NCBI GenBank assembly: GCA_963724015.1 | Contig: CAVRTM010000021.1 | Coordinates: 124,001 to 188,000, forward strand | Length of the DNA: 64,000 nucleotides | Origin: CAVRTM01 sp963724015 | GTDB taxonomy: Bacteria; Actinomycetota; Actinomycetes; Actinomycetales; Dermatophilaceae | Reading direction: 5' to 3' | Shown: piece after piece, positions 18,743-27,641 of the stretch | Layout: each line of letters starts with the position of its first letter | Numbering within the stretch: position 1 is the stretch's first letter | Notes under the pieces: generated by a model | What the model was told of the DNA's origin: nothing | Database searches by the model: none | The model's input: the letters and a program-made list of their open reading frames with translations, nothing else | Made by a program: the position numbers and the translations under genes

Positions 18743-19489
18743 TCATCGGGGCGACGGGCTGGCTGCGCCGAGCGGGACCGCGTAGACCACGACGTTGTCC
18801 GAGTAGTGCCGCGTCTCCTGGTCGAAGTCGCCGCCGCAGGTGACCAGCAGCAGCCTGGCCTCGACGTCCTGGCCGGAACAGGTCCCGCCACGGCAGGGCG
18901 TCCTTGGCGTAGCGGCGCCGGCCCTGCACGACGTACGTCGCCTCGCCGCCGGGGCCGCTGACGACGACCCTGGCGCCGACCGGGGTCCGCGCCAGCGGGT
19001 AGAGCGCGCCGGCGCCCTGCTGCTCGCTGTCGACGTGGCCGGCCAGCACGATCGTGCCCACCGGTGCCCCCGGGGCCGCCCCGGCACCCCACCAGCCGAC
19101 GGTGCGCGGGTCCTGCGGCAGGGACAGCTCACCCCTGCCGTCGACCTCCTCGCGGACGACCGGCGCGTCCACCCCCAGCGCCGCCACCCGCACCCGGTCG
19201 GGCGCGAAGGAGGCGTCGGGTCGGATCCCCTTCGCGGCGATGCCGGTACGTCGGGGGGCGGGCGCGGAGCGCGGCGGCTCGCCGCGCCGCGGTGCCGCCG
19301 CGAGCCGGTGGCCGTGGGCCGGCGTGGCCGGCGCGGAGCGACGGACGCCGGCGTGGACGGCACGGTGCCGGCGGCGGTGAACCCCACCCGGTCGCCGCCC
19401 TGCACCACGCCGACGCCGGCGAGCAGGAGCAGCATGGTGCCGACGGCGAGACCTGCACGGTCCCGCCGCCGGCGCCATGACGAGGGCAT
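18743..19489 (-). CDS. Class F sortase (frameshifted)
   Basis: A membrane-anchored transpeptidase that joins surface proteins to the cell wall. An N-terminal signal anchor (AGLAVGTMLLLLAGVGVV) is followed by a low-complexity Pro/Arg/Ala linker. The catalytic domain follows in another frame: His in IVLAGHVDS, then, after a second shift near 18885, Cys in LLLVTCGGDFD and Arg in ETRHYSDNVV, the complete sortase triad. The shifts in the linker lie around 19290-19345. The total span is compatible with three single insertions, giving about 247 residues. ATG 19489 lies eight bases after the DUF4397 stop, so the enzyme and its probable substrate are in one operon. Confidence 0.85.
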   Translation of the reverse strand: MPSSWRRRRDRAGLAVGTMLLLLAGVGVVQGGDRVGFTAAGTVPSTPASVAPRRPRRPTATGSRRHRGAASRRAPRPPPDVPASPRRGSDPTPPSRPTGCGWRRWGWTRRSSARRSTAGVSCPCRRTRAPSAGGVPGRPRGHRWARSCWPATSTASSRAPARSTRWRGPRSAPGSSSAAPAARRRTSCRAGAATPRTPCRGGTCSGQDVEARLLLVTCGGDFDQETRHYSDNVVVYAVPLGAASPSPR

Positions 19490-19497
19490 CCGGTGCC

Positions 19498-20341
19498 TCA
19501 GCGCTGCGAGGCCCCGGACCGGCGCAGGCTCAGGCCGAAGCCGAGCACGAGCGCGGCGCCGGCGAAGGCGGCCAGGCCGGTGCCGAGGCCGACGCCGCCG
19601 GAGTCAGCGGCCAGGCCGGCGGAGCCGGCGTTGACCGAGCTGGGGGCGCTGCCGCCGCCGGAGTAGGTCTGCGCGACGGCGGTGAGGTTCTTGTCGGCGA
19701 GGCTGCCCACGGCGTACACGATGGTGGTGGAGCCGCTGGCGAGGTTGAGCGGGACCGGGCCGATCACCGGCGGTGGTGGTGCCGGCCGCGGCGACCGACG
19801 CGGACAGGGACCCGGCCGGGACCATCAGCATCTTCTCGCCCGGGTTGGTCAGCGAGGTGATCACCGGCTTGCCGCCGGCGAGGACGTCCACGGCGGGGGC
19901 CGCGGCGGTGTGCCGGACCACCAGGCGCGCCATGCCGTCCGGCACCGAGCTGGTCGGGTTGACGAACGGCGTCAGGGTCGGCTTCCCGGCGGCGGTCAGG
20001 TTGGCGACGATCGTGGCGTTCGCGCCCGCCGGCAGGGACGGGTTGGCGGTGAGGATCGGGGCGGCGCTCGCCGGGTCACCGGCCTTGCGCACCGCGACCG
20101 CGTGGGCGCCGGCCGGGAGGCTGAGCGGCTTGGTCACGGTCTTGAAGGTGAAGTCGGACAGGGCCTTGGAGCCGTCGACGTAGACGTCGACGGGGGTGTC
20201 GGGAATGCCGTGGACGACGGTCACGGTGGCGTTGCCGTCGGCCGCGGAGGCGCCGGTGGCCGCGAGGGCGGCGACCGGGACGGCCAGGGAGAGGGCGAGG
20301 GCGAGCCGGGTCATCAGACGCGAGGAAAGTCGGGTACGCAC
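19498..20341 (-). CDS. DUF4397 secreted surface protein (frameshift)
   Basis: An exported protein of about 280 corrected residues. The signal peptide is LALALSLAVPVAALAATGASA, followed by two DUF4397 repeats beginning NATVTVVHGIPDTPVDVYVDG and MARLVVRHTAAAPAVDVLAGG. The C-terminus has a hydrophobic helix (LAAFAGAALVLGFGLSL) and a basic tail RRSGASQR, as in wall-anchored proteins, but I see no LPXTG motif before the helix. GTG 20341 has AAGGAG six bases upstream. A single-base shift near 19770 separates VAAAGTTT from VIGPVPLNLASGST. It is cotranscribed with the class F sortase and divergent from an ECF sigma gene. Confidence 0.85.
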
Positions 20342-20400
20342 GAGATCTCCTTCAGGAGGGAGCTGGACACCCGGTTCTTCGCGTCGCGGGGGCGGGGCCC

Positions 20401-20457
20401 GGTTGCACCGGAGGGATCCGAGCCGCGGCACAAGTGTCGACGGCGCAGGACGCAACC
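20401..20457. promoter_or_regulatory. Paired GCAACCGG motifs in the divergent DUF4397 / sigma promoter region
   Basis: The same octamer GCAACCGG occurs on the plus strand at 20452 and on the minus strand ending at 20401, in the only intergenic region between the sigma factor and its probable target operon. Each is followed 17-19 bases later by CGAAGA. Spacing to the start codons fits a -35 element in both directions: the plus-strand copy would start transcription at or next to GTG 20487 (leaderless), and the minus copy would leave a leader of about 35 bases. This is inferred promoter geometry; no RNA evidence. Confidence 0.35.
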
Positions 20458-20486
20458 GGTGGAGGGGTGGCGCGCGAAGATCAGGT

Positions 20487-21052
20487 GTGGACCAGGGACG
20501 GGACCTCGGGGTGCGCCTCGCCCGGGGCGACGACGACGCGCTGGAGGAGTGCTACGCGCTCTACGGCTCCTCCGTGCTGGCCTACCTGCGCCGACTCGTC
20601 GGCCGCGACGAGGCGGAGGACGTCCTGCAGCGGACCTTCCTGGACCTCTGGCGGCACGCGGACCGCTACGACAGGGGCAGAGCTTCTCCGGCTGGCTGTT
20701 CACCATCGCCCACCGGCGCGCGGTGGACCACCTGCGCAGCCGGCGACCGGCCGTCATACCGGTGGAGGTGCTGCGCGAGATGATGGGCGACGACGGCCGG
20801 GAGACCGCCGAGCGGTTCGCCTGGGCGGCGGACGTGCGGGCGGCGCTGACCCAGCTGCCCCAGGAGCAGCGGGAGACGATCGAGCTGGCGTACTTCGGCG
20901 ACCGGACCCAGCGGGAGATCTCCCGCGAGCTCGACGTGCCGCTGGGCACGGTCAAGGCGAGGATGGCCCGCGGGACCCGGGCGCTGGGCGGCCTGCTGCG
21001 CGCCCACATGTCCTCCACGAGCGCCACGGCAACCGAAAGGAGTGGGCAGTGA
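20487..21052 (+). CDS. ECF RNA polymerase sigma factor (frameshift)
   Basis: An extracytoplasmic-function sigma-70 factor of about 187 residues. Region 2 reads YGSSVLAYLRRLVGRDEAEDVLQRTFLDLW, seen in two overlapping parts, followed by GWLFTIAHRRAVDHLR. Region 4 reads LPQEQRETIELAYFGDRTQ and REISRELDVPLGTVKARMAR, the DNA-contacting helix-turn-helix. Two extra bases near 20684 (GGC-AG-AGC) change the frame between YDRG and SFSGWLF. The GTG start at 20487 lacks a ribosome-binding site, consistent with a leaderless message. The stop overlaps the anti-sigma start (GTGA). The pattern resembles SigK/SigD-type factors held by a membrane anti-sigma. Confidence 0.88.
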
Positions 21053-21745
21053 GGCACGAGCAGATCGTCGGCGACCTGCCTGCGCTCCTGCGCGGGGAGC
21101 TGAGCCGCGACCGGCTGGCCGAGGTCGTCGACCACCTCGAGTCCTGTGCAGGCGTGCCGCCTCGAGCTGGTGGCGGCGGCCGAGGGCCACAGCGCCGTGA
21201 CGGCCGCGGTGCGCACGCTGCGCCAGGAGCCGGCGACGCTCCCGTGCCGCCGGCGGCGCTCCGAGCCGGCCGGTGCGGAGAACCTGCCCCCGTTGGCCCG
21301 GCCCCGCCGCCGCCGTCCGCGGTGGCAGCAGGGGCTCGCGGCCGCGGTGGCGGCGGTGGCGGTGGTCGCCGTCGTGCTCATCGGGCTGGACCGCGGCGCC
21401 GGGCCCGAGCGGCCCGCCGTACCGGTGCAGACCGCACGCCTGGCACCGGTCACCGGCGACGGCAGCGGGCAGGTGACCATGCGCACGCCGGGCAGCAGCA
21501 CCTACATGACGATCAGCACCACCGGCCTCGGCCCGGCGGGCCCGGGGCACTTCTACTACGCGTGGCTGCTCGACCCGGGCACCAACAAGATGCTGCCGCT
21601 CGGACAGGTCGGCGCGGACGGCAGGGCGACGTTCGAGGTGGACTCGAAGCTGGTCGGGTCCTACCACGCCGTCGACGTCAGCCTGCAGGCCGACAACGGC
21701 AACCCCGGGCACTCCGACACCTCGGTGCTGCGGGCGCAGTACTGA
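21049..21745 (+). CDS. Membrane anti-sigma factor with zinc-finger N-terminus (frameshift)
   Basis: Partner of the upstream ECF sigma factor. The cytoplasmic N-terminus has the anti-sigma zinc-finger pattern H-x3-C-x2-C (DHLESC, then CRLELVAAAEG after correction of one inserted G near 21152). A single membrane helix GLAAAVAAVAVVAVVLIG lies near residue 110, and the outer domain resembles RskA-like C-terminal regions (YMTISTTGLGPAGPGHFYYAW). About 231 corrected residues. GTG 21049 overlaps the sigma stop and has AAAGGAG upstream. It would release sigma after regulated proteolysis; the signal is unknown. Confidence 0.83.
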
Positions 21746-21791
21746 GACGTCCCACCGCGCGGGCCGGTGCGCCGCTGGGCAGACTGGCCGC

Positions 21792-22187
21792 ATGGACGAC
21801 TCCATCCTGCGGTTCCCGTTCCGGTTCACCCCGTCGTACGCCGTCGCGGCGCGGCTGTTCGGGATCACCCCGGAGCGCAGCGAGGTGGTGGTCGGGGGCG
21901 GGATGCTGCGGGCCCGCTTCGGGCCGTGGCACGTGCAGACGCCGCTGTCCAACATCACCGGGGTGGAGGTGCAGGGACCCTACGCGTACGTCAAGACCGC
22001 CGGCCCGCCGCACCTGACGTTCAGCGACCACGGGCTCACCTTCGCCAGCAACGGCGACCGCGGCGTCTTCGTCGAGCTGCGCGAGAAGGTGCCGGGCATC
22101 TCCCCGTTCGGGCCGCCGACGCACCCCAACCTCACGCTGACCGTCCGGGACTGCGAGGGCCTGGCGGCGGCGCTGCGCGCCCGCTGA
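21792..22187 (+). CDS. Conserved hypothetical protein, 131 aa
   Basis: I do not recognise a named family. The sequence has no signal peptide or membrane segment, begins MDDSILRFPFRFTPSYAVAA, and is rich in beta-strand-like stretches (SEVVVGGGMLRARFG, YAYVKTAGPPHLTF). This suggests a small PH-like or lipocalin-like beta fold. Codon usage is typical of the neighbourhood. It lies 46 bases after the anti-sigma gene on the same strand, so it may be a third member of that operon, but no functional link is visible. Confidence 0.65.
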   Translation: MDDSILRFPFRFTPSYAVAARLFGITPERSEVVVGGGMLRARFGPWHVQTPLSNITGVEVQGPYAYVKTAGPPHLTFSDHGLTFASNGDRGVFVELREKVPGISPFGPPTHPNLTLTVRDCEGLAAALRAR

Positions 22188-22428
22188 CTGGGCGTGTTCG
22201 CTGTTTCGACGGCAAGCGGGCGGATCAGTCGATGACCCCTGCCGAGAGCGTGCGTCCTTCCGCCCAGGTGAGACACGTTCGCCGCCTCGACCTGCCGGTG
22301 ACCTGAACACCGGGAGAAGGCTGCACACGTGCTGGCTCCATGACCTGGAGGTCTTCACGGGGACGGGCCTCGGGCGGGAGAGTGTTGCCCTGAGCGCCTG
22401 CTGAGGACCGGCACCCTGGGAGAGCCCG

Positions 22429-22812
22429 ATGAGCATCGAACTGAACCACACCATCGTGCACGTGAAGGACCGGTGGGCCGCTGCTCGCGATGTCGGCCAG
22501 GTGCTCGGTTTGCCGGAGGCGAGGGCATATGGTCCGTTCGCTGAGCTGAAGCTGGACAACGCCGCGAGCCTGGACTTCATGGACAGCGAGGGCGAGATCC
22601 ACGCCCAGCACTACGCGTTCCTCGTGGGTGAGGAGGATTTCGACCTCATCGTCGGTCGCTTGCGGGACGAGGGCCGACAGTGGTGGGCCGATCCCTTCAG
22701 GCGCCAACCGCTCGAGATCAACCACCAGGACGATGGCCGCGGCCTCTACTGGGATGGCCCTGACGGGCACCGGCTGGAGATTCTCACCCGTCCGTACGGC
22801 AGCGGCAGCTGA
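22429..22812 (+). CDS. VOC-family protein
   Basis: A 127-residue vicinal-oxygen-chelate protein starting MSIELNHTIVHVKDRWAAA, with ALDFMDSEGE-like and GLYWDGPDGHRLEIL segments that mark the two half-domains; the last Glu would be a metal ligand. ATG 22429 has GGGAGAG nine bases upstream. By eye, the flanking 22.2-23.1 kb is slightly less GC-biased than its surroundings. The 241 bases before it and 231 bases after it contain no supported gene. Confidence 0.8.
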   Translation: MSIELNHTIVHVKDRWAAARDVGQVLGLPEARAYGPFAELKLDNAASLDFMDSEGEIHAQHYAFLVGEEDFDLIVGRLRDEGRQWWADPFRRQPLEINHQDDGRGLYWDGPDGHRLEILTRPYGSGS

Positions 22813-23043
22813 TCTCCGGCGGCCGCATGGTCAGCCCGTCGGTCGCCGAGGGACGCCGCCGATGCCCTCGGCTCACCTGCGTCACACCGCCGCTTGCGCC
22901 CTTCCACTGCAGCTGGCGACACGGCCGGTCATCGACGGCCTGGCGTCAGGGTCAGTACCAGCGGGCCACTGCCCATGGCATGCGTCGTTTCGCCCTCGGT
23001 GAACCCCGGAATCCCCTCGTGCCCACCGCTCGTTGTCACAGCC

Positions 23044-23987
23044 ATGAGCACTGACCCGGCCGCAGAGTCGGCCGCGCTGGACGCCTACTCGGCGATTGTC
23101 ACCTCCGTTGCGGCGCAGTTGACGCCGAAGGTCGCCGCGCTGCGGATCCGGTCGCTCCGCGGGGAGTCAGCGGGTCGGCCGTGGTCCTGACCGGTGAGTC
23201 GGACCTGGTCACCAATGCTCACGTCGTCGGCGATGCCGGTGGGGGCACTGCGGAGTTCGCCGACGGCACCGTCGCCCGCTTCCACGTCGTGGGCCGTGAC
23301 CCGCTTTCCGACATCGCCGTCATCCGCGCCGACGGTGAGGTGCCGACCCCGCCTGAGTATGGCGACGCAGGTGCGCTCCTCGTCGGCTCCCTCGTGGTGG
23401 CTGTCGGCAACCCGCTAGGCCTCTCTGGCACGGTGACGGCGGGCGTGGTGAGCGCCCTTGGCCGCAGCATGCCGGTGCGAACCCGCACGACGGCGCGCCT
23501 GATCGAGGACGTCATCCAGACCGACGCTGCGCTCAACCCCGGCAACTCCGGCGGCGCGCTGGCCGACAGCCGCGGTCGCGTCGTCGGGATCAACACGGCC
23601 GTCGCCGGAGTAGGCCTCGGCATGGCGGTACCCATCAATGCCACGACCCACCGGATCATCTATGCGCTGATGCATGACGGGCGGGTGCGGCGCGCGTACC
23701 TCGGTCTGGTCAGCACCCCTGCACGGCTGACGCCCATCCAGGCTGAGCGCTACGGGCAGCGCGGCGCGTTGCGAGTCGTTGAGGTCGTAGAGAAGAGCCC
23801 GGCCGCCCGGAGCGGCTTGCTCGCGGGCGATCTCGTCCTCGCGATCGACGGCGCCCCGCTCGGCGATGCTCAGTCGTTGCAGAAGCGCCTGTTTGCCGAC
23901 GCGATCGGGCACCGGATGGAAGTCACAGTTGTGCGCAACGGCGCGCTGTTGGACGCTGTGGTTCTGCCGAGCGAACTTCCAGACTGA
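23044..23987 (+). CDS. S1C-type trypsin-like serine protease with PDZ domain (frameshift)
   Basis: A DegP/HtrA-like protease of about 313 residues. The catalytic triad is complete: His in TNAHVVGDA, Asp in LSDIAVIRADG and Ser in LNPGNSGGALAD. A single PDZ domain follows (RVVEVVEKSPAARSGLLAGD and DAQSLQKRLF). There is no signal peptide or N-terminal membrane helix, so it appears cytoplasmic, unlike classical HtrA. ATG 23044 begins MSTDPAAESAALDAY; a one-base loss or two-base gain near 23172 disrupts the junction between SLRGES and GSAVVLTGESD. It is convergent with the DUF899 gene. Confidence 0.85.
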
Positions 23988-24085
23988 GGGGGCCATCGGG
24001 TGTCGGAGTCGAGCCGCTCCGCGCTCACCAGGCGACGGCCGGCTGCGCTCGGCGCTGTCGGATCCGACATCGATGCCCGTGCTGG

Positions 24086-24778
24086 TTACGCGCGCTGCCC
24101 GTACGCGTCGTGGTAGTTCCACCACTGGTAGGGCGCGGTCTGGGGGTAGCCCGCGGGCGACTCCTCCCACGCCTCTTGGCGACCGAGCGCGGTGATGTCC
24201 AGGTAGTTCCAGGTGCTGCCCATGGCCTCGTCACCACGGCTGTTGACGAGATAGGTGCGAAACACCCGATCCCCGTCGCGGATGAAGGCGTTCGTGCCGT
24301 GCCACTGGTCCATTCCGAAGTCGGCATCGAAGTCGTCGGTCAGGGTGTACCACGGGATGAGCCCCCAGCCGTGGCGCGCCTTCAGGGAAGCTATGTCCGC
24401 CTGCGGGGCCCGGGACACGAACACCAGAGTGGTGTCACGAGCGTTCAGATGCGCTGGGTGCGCGACCTGGTCGGCAACAAACGAACACCCCACGCATGCA
24501 CGGTCCGGGTACGAGCCGCCCTCAGCGAAGGTGGTGATGTCCGGCGCGTAGAAGGCGCGGTAGACGATCAGCTGGCGGCGGCCGTCGAACAGGTCGAGCA
24601 GGCTTGCCGGCCCGTCCGGCCCTTCGAAGCGGTACTCCTTCTCCACGGCCGTCCACGGCATACGCCGGCGTTGGGCCGCCATCGCGTCGCGGGCCCGGGT
24701 GAACTCCTTCTCCTTCACCAGCATTCGTTCCCAGGCCTCTTGCCACTCCTGCGGGGAGACGATCGGAGGTGTCTTCAT
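24086..24778 (-). CDS. DUF899-family thioredoxin-like protein
   Basis: A 230-residue protein of the DUF899 family (predicted thioredoxin fold). The family hallmarks are EKEFTRARDAMAAQRRRMPW near residue 22, YRAFYAPD near 72, and the cysteine segment DRACVGCSFVADQVAHPAHL near 88 (C-x2-C). A closing block is WNYLDITALGRQEAWEESP. The biochemical activity is unknown. ATG 24778 has AGGAGG eight bases upstream. It is divergent from the rifampin monooxygenase-like gene. Confidence 0.85.
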   Translation of the reverse strand: MKTPPIVSPQEWQEAWERMLVKEKEFTRARDAMAAQRRRMPWTAVEKEYRFEGPDGPASLLDLFDGRRQLIVYRAFYAPDITTFAEGGSYPDRACVGCSFVADQVAHPAHLNARDTTLVFVSRAPQADIASLKARHGWGLIPWYTLTDDFDADFGMDQWHGTNAFIRDGDRVFRTYLVNSRGDEAMGSTWNYLDITALGRQEAWEESPAGYPQTAPYQWWNYHDAYGQRA

Positions 24779-24891
24779 GAGGTGTTTCCTCCTCAGCCAC
24801 TCGTCGACCGCGGGGGCGACTGGGCCTGAGCGGCCTGGATAAGCCCGGTCAGCCGGTGGGTGCGTGCGGAGGAAACCCCGCACACGACAAA

Positions 24892-24915
24892 GGCAAGGAC
24901 CTAACACTCCTTGCC
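24892..24915. promoter_or_regulatory. Perfect dyad upstream of the rifampin-resistance operon
   Basis: GGCAAGGA and TCCTTGCC form a perfect 8-bp inverted repeat with an 8-base spacer, 24 bases 5' of the candidate rifamycin-associated element and in the divergent DUF899/monooxygenase gap. The half-site GGCAAGG is also present in the element itself, so both may bind one factor. It could alternatively be a hairpin in the DUF899 leader. Confidence 0.4.
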
Positions 24916-24938
24916 ACTCCCAACGTATAGCGCAGCAG

Positions 24939-24958
24939 GGGGCTTGCGGCAAGGCCCC
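24939..24958 (+). promoter_or_regulatory. Candidate rifamycin-associated element (RAE)
   Basis: GGGGCTTGCGGCAAGGCCCC, an imperfect inverted repeat, lies 48 bases before the start codon of a rifampin monooxygenase-like gene followed by arr. From memory it matches the RAE described upstream of rifamycin-inactivating genes (rph, arr, rox, helR) in actinomycetes, which confers rifamycin-inducible expression. A TATAGC just upstream (24926) would place transcription initiation near the element. The match is from memory and should be checked against the published consensus. Confidence 0.75.
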
Positions 24959-25006
24959 GGTCATGCCTCCACACTGCTGGGTCGCGCCCACAGAACGGGG
25001 TTTTCG

Positions 25007-26499
25007 ATGTACGACGTACTCATCGTCGGAAGCGGGCCGACCGGCATGATGCTCGCGGGAGAGCTGAGGCTGGCGGGGGTCGAGGTGGCGATCCTCGAGC
25101 GGCGTACGACGGCGGAGCTGGTCGGCTCGCGGGCGGGCGGGTTCCACTCGCGCACGACTCGAGATCCTCGACCAGCGCGGGATCGCGGGGCGGTTCCTCG
25201 CCGGGGCCGGATCGCGCAGGCCGTCGGTTTCGGCGGCACCGTGCTGGACCTCGGCGACTTTCCCACGCGGTACCCGTACTCGCTCGCCCTCTTCCAGAAC
25301 CACATCGAGCGGATCATGCTCGGCTGGGTCGACGAGCTGGGAGTCCCGATCCATCGTGGGGTCGAGGTGACCGGCGTGGCGCAGGACGACGACGGTGTCG
25401 ACGCACTCACGGCCGAGGGGACGCCGCTACGCGCGCAGTACCTCGTCGGTGCCGACGGCGGCCGTAGCGTGATCCGCCGCGCTGTCGGCATCGACTTCGT
25501 CGGCGAGGACGCGACCCGGAGCAACCTGATCGCCGAGGTCGAGGTCACTGAGGAGATTCCGGCGGGTGCGCAGGTTCGACCACATCGGCGTCCACGGCAT
25601 GCACGCTCATGGAGAACGGTTCCACCGTCCGCGTGCGTCACCACCGAGCCCGAGATCGGGCCGGCCACCGAGCCGACGCTCGCCGACCTGAGCCGCGACG
25701 CTGACGACCGTCTACGGCACCGACTTCGGCGTCCACGACCCGACCTGGATCTCGCGCTTCAGCGACGCCACCCGGCAGGCGACCTCCTACCGGTCCGGCC
25801 GCGTGCTGATCGCCGGCGATGCCGCGCACGTCCACGCACCCTCGGGCGGGCAGGGCATCGGCCTCGGCGTGCAGGACGCGGTCAACCTCGGCTGGAAGCT
25901 CGCGCAAGTGGTCCACGGCATCTCGCCCGAGGACCTGCTGGACACCTACCAGGCCGAACGGCACCCGGTCGACCGCCCGCGTTCTGAAGCACACGATGGC
26001 GCAGAGCTTCGTGCAGCGTTCGGGCTCCCGCATCGACGCGGTCAAGGACCTCATCGCCGACCTGCTCGTCTTCGACGGCCCGCGCAGGCAGGTCGCCGGC
26101 CTGCTGTCCGGCCTCGACGTCGCGTACGACAGCGGCGACCTTGGTGAGGCCACCCCCTCCTCGGCCGGCGGATGCCCGACCTCGACCTCACCACGCCCGA
26201 CGGCGCGGTCCGCGTCCACAGCCTGCTCCACGCCGCCCGTCCGGTGCTGCTCGACCTGGGTGAGCCACCTCGACCTCGGCCCGTGGGCGGACCGCGTCAG
26301 GCACGTCGAGGCGGCGTACGACGGAGCGTGGGAGCTGCCCGTGATCGGCGTGGTCGACGCCCCGACGGCGGTGCTGATCCGCCCGGACGGCCATGTGGCC
26401 TGGGTCGGCGATGGATCGGACGAGGGCCTCGCAAAGGCGCTCACGCGGTGGTTCGGGACAGAGAGTGCCCAGGCGCGCGAGCCCCGCGGCGGTCCGTGA
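25007..26499 (+). CDS. Rifampin monooxygenase-like FAD-dependent aromatic hydroxylase (multiple frameshifts)
   Basis: A class A flavoprotein monooxygenase. The FAD motif DVLIVGSGPTGMMLAGELR starts at residue 2; VGADGGRSVIRRAVGIDF is the DG motif; LIAGDAAHVHAPSGGQGIGL is the GD motif; the C-terminal thioredoxin-like domain ends RPDGHVAWVGDGSDEGLAK, strikingly like Rox/RIFMO proteins. At least seven shifts are visible, around 25155, 25200, 25570, 25615-25650, 25702, 25978, 26165 and 26262. The pieces join into a full-length protein of about 490 residues, so it is either badly sequenced or recently broken. Rifampin as substrate is inferred from similarity, the upstream RAE-like site and the adjacent arr. 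Polyketide hydroxylases share the fold. Confidence 0.75.
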
Positions 26500-26518
26500 T
26501 GAACGAGGAGCCACACCC

Positions 26519-26980
26519 ATGGGAGAGCACCCCAGCACCCACACGCCGGTCACGTACGACACCTGCGCCCACATCGAGGGCCCGTTCTACCACGGCACGA
26601 AGTCCACCCTCGAAGCCGGCGCCGAGCTCGTCCCCGGCTACGGCTCCAACTTCCAGGACGGCCGGGTGTCCAACAACATCTACTTCACCGCGCTGGTGGA
26701 GACGGCCGCCTGGGGAGCCGAGCTGGCCACCGCGCTGGCCGGCAGCGGGGAGCGGGGGCACATCTACGTCGTCGAACCCATGGGCCCGTTCGAGGACGAC
26801 CCCAACGTGACGAACAAGCGATTCCCCGGCAACCCCACGCAGTCCTACCGGACCCGCCACCCGCTGCAGGTCGTCGCCGAGCTGGACAGCTGGCCAGGCC
26901 ACTCCCCCGAGGTGCTGAACGGCATGCTGGACCATCTCGCGCAGCTACGGGAGCAGGGTCTCGACGTCATCGAGGACTAG
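26519..26980 (+). CDS. arr: NAD(+)--rifampin ADP-ribosyltransferase
   Basis: Arr transfers ADP-ribose from NAD+ to the C23 hydroxyl of rifamycins, inactivating them. The 153-residue protein has GPFYHGTKSTLEAG (the NAD-contacting His), NNIYFTALVETAAWGAELA (the conserved Tyr), IYVVEPMGPFEDDPNVT (the Asp near residue 85) and KRFPGNPTQSYRTRHPL, which together define Arr. ATG 26519 has GAGGAG eight bases upstream and begins 19 bases after the monooxygenase stop, so the two rifamycin-modifying enzymes form one operon. The frame is intact. Confidence in function is high from motif conservation. Confidence 0.93.
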   Translation: MGEHPSTHTPVTYDTCAHIEGPFYHGTKSTLEAGAELVPGYGSNFQDGRVSNNIYFTALVETAAWGAELATALAGSGERGHIYVVEPMGPFEDDPNVTNKRFPGNPTQSYRTRHPLQVVAELDSWPGHSPEVLNGMLDHLAQLREQGLDVIED

Positions 26981-27073
26981 CGCCGGCTGACCGGAGTCGA
27001 GGGCGACCATCGAAGGCGTCGGATCGCGGCCGGCCGAAGAGGCCACACCCGGTGAGCGTCGGACCCGGGGTGC

Positions 27074-27535
27074 TCAGTCGCCGCCGCCGATGTCCACGGC
27101 CCACGCCTCGTAGAGCAGGTCGGAGCCGCGCTGGCGGTGCCGCACGAGCCGGCCCAGCAGGCGGGTCATGTCGTCCCGGACCTGCTCGGAGGTGGTGGCG
27201 CCGGGCTGGGCGAGCAGGTCGAGCAGCCGGTCCATCAGCGCGGAGAGCTCCGCGTGCTCGGTCTCCAGGCGGTGGACCGTCCTGGCCAGGCGGGGTGCGG
27301 ACCGCAGCGCGCGGGCGTGGATGCCGTCGGGCGCCTCGGCGATGGCGACGTGCTCGCGGAAGTCGGCGGACAGCTCCATCAGCGCGGCGCACACCCGCTC
27401 GGTCCACTGCTCCATCCGCCCGGGGGCCGGCGCGGCGAGCGCGCCCTCCACGGCGACGAGGGAGTCACGCAGCTCGGCGCGGCGGCGGCGTATGCCCTGC
27501 AGGTCCTCGAGCGCTCCGGACGGGTCGGGGTCCAT
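27074..27535 (-). CDS. Hemerythrin-like helical protein
   Basis: A 153-residue all-helical protein. His/Glu spacing resembles hemerythrin HHE domains: FREHVAIAEAPDG near residue 70, HRLETEHAELSALMDRLLDLL near 100, and RHRQRGSDLLYEAWAVDIGG at the end. The C-terminal RHRQRG-D-YEA block is shared by a family of small actinobacterial proteins. ATG 27535 is preceded by GGAGG at four to five bases; ATG 27565 is an alternative with GAGG. It may bind oxygen, NO or iron; unproven. It is divergent from the YjbR gene. Confidence 0.6.
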   Translation of the reverse strand: MDPDPSGALEDLQGIRRRRAELRDSLVAVEGALAAPAPGRMEQWTERVCAALMELSADFREHVAIAEAPDGIHARALRSAPRLARTVHRLETEHAELSALMDRLLDLLAQPGATTSEQVRDDMTRLLGRLVRHRQRGSDLLYEAWAVDIGGGD

Positions 27536-27641
27536 GCTGCCTCCACACGGCGCGTTGTCCACCATGGTGACCTCGCGGAGGGCACCCGTCCACCGGCGGA
27601 TCGGGCCCGGGCCGGCGAAGCGGCCCAGTAGCGTCGCGGCC

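Noticed and set aside
25007..26499. Calling the monooxygenase a decayed pseudogene
   Set aside because: The fragments cover the full protein with conserved motifs in order and no deletions or stop-rich decay, and core genes show the same indel type. Left as a frameshifted CDS, pending re-sequencing.
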